This document shows positions 59,973 to 64,000 of a stretch of 64,000 nucleotides of DNA, in pieces. The notes beneath the pieces were generated by a model that was given only the letters and a program-made list of their open reading frames with translations, ran no database searches and was not told the DNA's origin. Position numbers and translations under genes: made by a program. Each line of letters begins with the position of its first letter. Within the stretch, counting starts at the first letter, position 1. Origin of the DNA: Cohaesibacter sp. (GTDB lineage: Bacteria; Pseudomonadota; Alphaproteobacteria; Rhizobiales; Cohaesibacteraceae); NCBI GenBank assembly GCA_025210795.1, contig JAOAQZ010000005.1, positions 62,001-126,000 of the forward strand, given 5' to 3'.

Positions 59973-61121
59973 TTAATTACCGGGCTGGGCAAAGGTATTG
60001 GTGGTGTTGCGCTCTGCCAGGCGTTCAAGATTGATGATGGTTGAGAACATCAATCGGTCATGGCTCCAGTCATTGGGCTTTTGCAGAGCGACAGAGGCGA
60101 GGCTGACAAGACCAAGCAGGGGCAGCATGAAAAAAAGCAGGCTGGCAAGGGGACGACGCTGAGTTCTGCTTTCAAATAGCGAAATCAGGCGATGTTTTAG
60201 AAAGTCTGCCGACTTGCCACTCAAAGGGGCATGATCAAGCTGCACGAACGCAACCTTGAGCATGACGCCCGCAACCAGTTTGTCCTTTTGCAGGCCATTT
60301 TCGCAAATGCGCAGCAGGCAGTTGCAATATTCCTCGACAGAGAAGGCCTTGCGGGCCAGTACTTGCTGGTCGCAGCTTAGCTCACGCAATTGCTCAATCT
60401 GGCGCTTCCAGAGATAGAAAGCGGGATTCCAGAAAAAGAAGGGGCGCAGGCATTCAAGGCCAATTTCCCATTCCGTGTCGCGCTGGCGGATATGCTGAAG
60501 CTCATGGCCCAAGGCAATGCGCAAGTCTTCGTGAGAATGGAGCATGCTGGTGGGCAGGATAACATAGCGTTTGCGCAGGCTGCGGGTTGAGAAGGGCGTG
60601 GTGACGCTATCGCACAAAAGAAGATGCAGATTGCCAAAGCGGCGCCATGCAAAGCTTTTGTTGATGATGGTTTGCAAGCGAAAAACGCTTAATCCCAAAC
60701 GAATGGCACTGATTGCGGCCCCGATCCCAAGGATGAGAAGCAAGAAGAGGGCGGGAGAGCTCTGGATGCCAAGAAATTCGTCTGTCAGGCGGCCACGCAA
60801 GCTGAGAAATGTCTCCAGTTCAGCGGCTTTAACATCAAAGCTGCCTTGCAGATATTGGGCCACGACCAGATCGGTAATGCTGAGAGAGGTATAATTGCCG
60901 GTCCAGTTGGCGCGGATGAAATGATCAAAGAGGGTAACAAGGACAGGGGCGATGAAGAGCGCCAGCAGAAGGGATTTGATCAGCTGCAGTTGAAGATTAT
61001 AGGCACGATTAATGCCAAAGGGGCGCATGAGGAGACGTGAGACGGCCCACATGGCAAAGCCTACAAGCAACAGGATATTTATATTGATATAGGTATCAAA
61101 TATCGTCCCGACCGGTATCAT
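59973..61121 (-). CDS. BlaR1/MecR1-like M56 membrane metallopeptidase
   Basis: 382 residues. Several membrane helices in the N-terminal half (VGFAMWAVSRLLM, LLLALFIAPVLVTLFDHF, LFLLLILGIGAAISA) and the zinc motif LGHELQHIRQRD (HExxH, with the partner Glu further on in ELSCDQQVL). The penicillin-binding sensor domain of true BlaR1 is missing; a hydrophobic helix (PLASLLFFMLPLLGLVSL) lies near the C-terminus. It would cleave the BlaI-type repressor in response to an unknown signal. GGAGG is in the overlap with blaI: coupled translation. Confidence 0.8.
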   Translation of the reverse strand: MIPVGTIFDTYININILLLVGFAMWAVSRLLMRPFGINRAYNLQLQLIKSLLLALFIAPVLVTLFDHFIRANWTGNYTSLSITDLVVAQYLQGSFDVKAAELETFLSLRGRLTDEFLGIQSSPALFLLLILGIGAAISAIRLGLSVFRLQTIINKSFAWRRFGNLHLLLCDSVTTPFSTRSLRKRYVILPTSMLHSHEDLRIALGHELQHIRQRDTEWEIGLECLRPFFFWNPAFYLWKRQIEQLRELSCDQQVLARKAFSVEEYCNCLLRICENGLQKDKLVAGVMLKVAFVQLDHAPLSGKSADFLKHRLISLFESRTQRRPLASLLFFMLPLLGLVSLASVALQKPNDWSHDRLMFSTIINLERLAERNTTNTFAQPGN

Positions 61122-61503
61122 TCTTCATCCTCCTCTCAAGCAGAGCACGAATTTCTCCCAATGCGTCCTCTGATAGGTCACTGTCATCGACCAGTCGGGC
61201 AACAAGCGCTGCAGGTGTATTATCAAAGAGCTTTTCTGAAACATTTTTCAAAAAGCGGGTCTGGTAACTATCCTTTGTCAGCAAGGCCTTATAGATGTGG
61301 GTTTTCCCCTTTTTTGTGCTTGCGACAAATTCCTTTTGTTCCAGAATTCTAAGAATAGTTGCGGCAGACGTATAGGCAAGGTTGCGCTCTGGGGCCAGCT
61401 TGGCCATGACATCACGCACCGTTCCTTCTCCCAATTCCCAGAGCTGAGTCATAAATTCAAGCTCAACTTCGGTAAGAAACTCGCTTTTCTTTTTCTTTCT
61501 CAT
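61096..61503 (-). CDS. BlaI/MecI/CopY-type winged-helix repressor
   Basis: 135 residues: VELEFMTQLWELGEGTVRDVMAKLAPERNLAYTSAATILRILEQKEFVASTKKGKTHIYKALLTKDSYQ is the family signature; the C-terminal helix dimerises and contains the cleavage site used by the partner protease. It represses its own operon (with the M56 peptidase). No beta-lactamase gene is next to it. 61504-61635 shows no gene; a clear TACA/TGTA operator was not found. Confidence 0.85.
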   Translation of the reverse strand: MRKKKKSEFLTEVELEFMTQLWELGEGTVRDVMAKLAPERNLAYTSAATILRILEQKEFVASTKKGKTHIYKALLTKDSYQTRFLKNVSEKLFDNTPAALVARLVDDSDLSEDALGEIRALLERRMKNDTGRDDI

Positions 61504-61635
61504 AGGAATTCCCGTTGGCAGACATGCTATGCGTGAGCACCCAGTACATACGAAAGTTTTCGCAGATCCAAGTCTTTTTTATAAAGTTATGATCTCTCAC
61601 GGCTTTTTAGTCTGCTCCGATCCTGTCCAGATTGC

Positions 61636-61914
61636 CTAAACCTTCCAAAAGCAGAAAATACCCCATGCAATGGCCAGCCCCAGCGGCGCCCATAGGGGCA
61701 TGCCGATCAGGCCAAGCCATGCAAGGAAAATATAGACGCTGCCCAAAAGCGAGATGAACAGGCGGTCGCCACGGGTGGTGGTCAGGCCAAGAACGCCCGT
61801 TCGCTCATCACCGCCGGGTTTGCGGATTTCAAGAATAGTCAAAACTGCCATGGCAGAAAAGATACCGATAAAGACCAGTGCCGTTGGCCAGGTCCATGCC
61901 ATCCAACTCAGCAT
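61636..61914 (-). CDS. glpU: DUF2160 membrane protein, GlpU-like
   Basis: 92 residues with two to three membrane segments (WPTALVFIGIFSAMAVLTIL; LFISLLGSVYIFLAWLGLIG; WAPLGLAIAWGIFCFWKV). This small DUF2160 protein follows the permease genes in the rhizobial glycerol transporter operon. It shares a base with glpQ (61914). The binding-protein gene glpV, usually next, is absent from this place. Confidence 0.8.
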   Translation of the reverse strand: MLSWMAWTWPTALVFIGIFSAMAVLTILEIRKPGGDERTGVLGLTTTRGDRLFISLLGSVYIFLAWLGLIGMPLWAPLGLAIAWGIFCFWKV

Positions 61915-62711
61915 TACACCCTCCCCAGGGCAAAGCCCTTGGCAATATAATTGCGCACAAAGTAAATCACGATTGCTCCTGGAATGATGGTCAGTGCTCC
62001 GGCGGCGGCCAGTAACCCCAGCTCATATCCAGCGCTTGAGGCTGTCTTGGTCATGGTGGCGGCAATGGGCTTGGCGGCGACGGCTGTGAGGGTCTTGGCC
62101 AGCAGCAATTCCACCCATGAGAACATGAAACAGAAGAAGGCAGCCACCCCGACGCCCGAACTGATGGTGGGCAGGAAGATGGTGGCAAAGAAGCGAGGGA
62201 AGGAATAGCCATCAACAAAGGCGGTCTCGTCCAGCTCTTTAGGCACGCCGCCCATGAACCCTTCCAAAATCCAGACAGCAAGCGGGATATTAAACAGGCA
62301 ATGGGCAAGGGCCACAGCCAGATGGGTGTCAAACAGCCCAATTGCCGAATAAAGCTGGAAGAAGGGTAGTGCAAAGACCGCAGCTGGGGCCATGCGGTTG
62401 GTTAGCAGCCAGAAGAAGAGCTGTTTGTCGCCCAAAAACTTGTAGCGCGAGAAGGCATAAGCGGCAGGCAGCGCGACCACAACCGAAATGATCGTATTGA
62501 TGATCACATAGGTGATGGAATTGATATAGCCCCAATACCATGTGGGATCGGTGAAAATGACCCGGTAATTGTCAAGCGTCCAAGTTTGGGGAAAGAGCGA
62601 GAAGCCCGCAAGGATCTCACCTGTCGTCTTGAAGCTCATCGCCACCAGCCAATAAATGGGCAGCATTAGAAAGAGGATATAGATGATCGGAATCAGATGT
62701 CTTTTTTTCAT
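61914..62711 (-). CDS. glpQ: Glycerol ABC transporter permease GlpQ
   Basis: 265 residues, inner-membrane subunit of a carbohydrate-type ABC importer. Six membrane helices and the ABC-permease EAA motif (ELDETAFVDGYSFPRFFATIFLPT). Start at 62711 with GGAG 8 bases upstream; the longer frame to 62741 lies over glpP. Paired with GlpP in the order known for glpSTPQUV. Confidence 0.85.
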   Translation of the reverse strand: MKKRHLIPIIYILFLMLPIYWLVAMSFKTTGEILAGFSLFPQTWTLDNYRVIFTDPTWYWGYINSITYVIINTIISVVVALPAAYAFSRYKFLGDKQLFFWLLTNRMAPAAVFALPFFQLYSAIGLFDTHLAVALAHCLFNIPLAVWILEGFMGGVPKELDETAFVDGYSFPRFFATIFLPTISSGVGVAAFFCFMFSWVELLLAKTLTAVAAKPIAATMTKTASSAGYELGLLAAAGALTIIPGAIVIYFVRNYIAKGFALGRV

Positions 62712-62727
62712 GATCTCTTCTCCTGTC

Positions 62728-63591
62728 TCACGATGCGTCATCTTTGGTCATCAAGGTATAAAAGAGCCAAGAGACCAGAAGGGTGATAGCGAAATAGATG
62801 AGGGACATGGCAGCTGCTGGCCCAAGGTCAAATTGTCCAAGAGCGATTTTGACCAGATCAATGGACAGCAGGGTTGTCGAATTGCCCGGCCCGCCACCGG
62901 TTAGCGTGAAGGGTTCGGTATAGATATTAAAGCTGTCCATGAAGCGCAGCAGGATTGCGATGGTCAGAACCTGCTTCATTTTTGGCAACTGGATATAGCG
63001 AAAGACCGACCATTTGGAAGCGCCATCTACCTCGGCTGCCTGATAAAAGGCATCGGGGATGGAGACAAGGCCAGCATAGCTGAGCAAAACGACCAGAGAG
63101 GTCCAGTGCCAGACATCCATGATGATGATGGTTACCCATGCGGCAAAGGGGTCTTGGGTCATGTTGTAATCAATCCCCAAAGTATGGTTCATGAAATAAC
63201 CAAGCAAGCCGATATCGGGCAGGGTGAAGATGTTCCACATGGCACCGACCACATTCCACGGAATGAGCATGGGAAGCGCCATGGTGACAAGGCAAACGGG
63301 AACCCAGAAGCCTTTTTTAGGCATAGCCAGCGCAATGATGATGCCCAAGGGGATCTCGATAATCAGAATAAGGGCCGTGAACAGAAATTGCCGTCCCAGC
63401 GCATTGTGGAAGCGTTCTGAATTGAGGATTTGCTGGAACCAGTCGAGACCTTGCCAGAAAAAGAGGTTGTTGCCGAAGGTTTCCTGCACCGAATAATTGA
63501 CCACGGTCATCATGGGGATGAGGGCATTGAAGGCAACAAGCAGAAGGACCGGCAGCACAAAGAACCAGGCTTTTTGATTTTCGGTTTTCAT
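62728..63591 (-). CDS. glpP: Glycerol ABC transporter permease GlpP
   Basis: 287 residues, partner permease with six helices, the YFNRNFF-like start ETFGNNLFFWQGLDWFQQIL and the EAA loop AFYQAAEVDGASKWSVFRYIQLP. Overlaps glpT by 4 bases (63588-63591). Forms the translocation channel with GlpQ. Confidence 0.88.
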   Translation of the reverse strand: MKTENQKAWFFVLPVLLLVAFNALIPMMTVVNYSVQETFGNNLFFWQGLDWFQQILNSERFHNALGRQFLFTALILIIEIPLGIIIALAMPKKGFWVPVCLVTMALPMLIPWNVVGAMWNIFTLPDIGLLGYFMNHTLGIDYNMTQDPFAAWVTIIIMDVWHWTSLVVLLSYAGLVSIPDAFYQAAEVDGASKWSVFRYIQLPKMKQVLTIAILLRFMDSFNIYTEPFTLTGGGPGNSTTLLSIDLVKIALGQFDLGPAAAMSLIYFAITLLVSWLFYTLMTKDDAS

Positions 63592-64000
63592 GATGCTGCT
63601 CCTGCCTCTTGGGTGGCAATCCAGCCGTCGCGATAAAGGCGCGTTTTGGCTGGATCAAATTGCAGATGGATGGTACTGCCCACATGGGGGGCTTCGTCTT
63701 CTGTGATGACGCTGACGCGGGTTTCGCCCAGCATGGCGTCGATCACGTTATGGCGACCCACATCAGAGAGCTTGCAGACTGTGGCTTCAAGGCCGCTTGT
63801 CCCAAGGGTGATATGTTCTGGCCGAACGCCGATTTGCGTTTTGCCCTCATTGCCGCCCAGAATGGCCCCTTCAAGCTCAATGGCCTTGTCACCAAGAAGG
63901 GCGCTTTTATCTTCGCCCTTGCAGGGGAGGATATTCATGCCCGGTGAGCCGATGAAATGGCCGACAAAGGTGTGGGTGGGGCGCTCGAACAAGTCAATCG
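63588..64000 (-). CDS. glpT: Glycerol ABC transporter ATPase GlpT, C-terminal part (runs off the window)
   Basis: Partial. Visible are the end of the ATPase (IDLFERPTHTFVGHFIGSPGMNILPC), as in MalK/UgpC-type proteins, and the regulatory TOBE-like domain (VRPEHITLGTSG, VGRHNVIDAMLGETRVSVITED, HLQFDPAKTRLY). The P-loop lies outside the window. Name chosen by operon order (second ATPase, next to the permeases); it could also be glpS. Confidence 0.78.
   Translation of the reverse strand, partial: IDLFERPTHTFVGHFIGSPGMNILPCKGEDKSALLGDKAIELEGAILGGNEGKTQIGVRPEHITLGTSGLEATVCKLSDVGRHNVIDAMLGETRVSVITEDEAPHVGSTIHLQFDPAKTRLYRDGWIATQEAGAAS

Noticed and set aside
1-64000. CRISPR array or rRNA genes
   Set aside because: No regularly spaced repeats of 24-40 bp and no rRNA-like sequence were seen.

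Overview
The window looks like an alphaproteobacterial chromosome, probably of the order Hyphomicrobiales. Pointers are the glpTPQU-type glycerol ABC operon, rhizobial-style transposable-phage genes and a BcgI-like restriction operon; no species can be named. Ordinary host genes occupy both ends. On the left (1-3150) are a glutathione S-transferase, queG and a YeeZ-like NAD-binding protein. On the right (54565-64000) are a TetR/AcrR-type repressor divergent from a two-gene RND efflux operon, a small hypothetical gene, a BlaI/BlaR1-type pair, and the glycerol transporter operon running off the window.

Between them lies a nested set of mobile DNA next to tRNA-Arg(ACG) (3154-3230). The outer layer is an integrative and mobilizable element (IME): a large serine recombinase with a small companion gene, an unknown helix-turn-helix protein, a BcgI-like restriction-modification pair (RM plus one specificity subunit), and a mobilization block (coupling protein, two small proteins, relaxase, MobC). 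The inner layer is a complete Mu-like transposable prophage, 3458-42808 (39,351 bp). Its ends can be read exactly: both start TGTGG reading inward, both carry TGGAC at positions 21-25, and the phage is flanked by the 5-bp duplication CGCTC (3453-3457 and 42809-42813). It sits inside the recombinase gene. Removing the phage and one CGCTC copy restores a continuous 530-codon recombinase frame whose 3' end runs antisense through the tRNA-Arg gene.

The prophage reads from high to low coordinate: c-type repressor (+ strand), Ner, early genes, transposase A and ATPase B, accessory early genes, GemA and Mor, a palindrome-rich gap, lysis genes, small and large terminase, portal, MuF, G, protease I, capsid, then a P2-like contractile tail, tail fibre, a papain-like hydrolase and a Dam methylase at the right end. 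Two -1 frameshift signals are visible: a canonical GGGAAAC in the tail-assembly chaperone, and an A AAA AAG at the portal/MuF junction, where MuF has no start codon.

Three cargo spots interrupt the phage. A RelA/SpoT-domain gene, translationally coupled to an NA37-like nucleoid-associated-protein gene, lies at the physical centre between G and I, where Mu carries its strong gyrase site. A putative abortive-infection (putAbiC-like) gene sits in the baseplate operon. A variable locus lies between the right terminus and dam. A second, decayed right end of a related phage (52846-54492) lies in the IME; it shares the terminal ~290 bp and dam but carries a different cargo gene, showing that this spot is exchanged. 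The RelA/SpoT-NA37 pair is the best candidate for an undescribed system (defence or superinfection exclusion), but this is inferred from families and position only.
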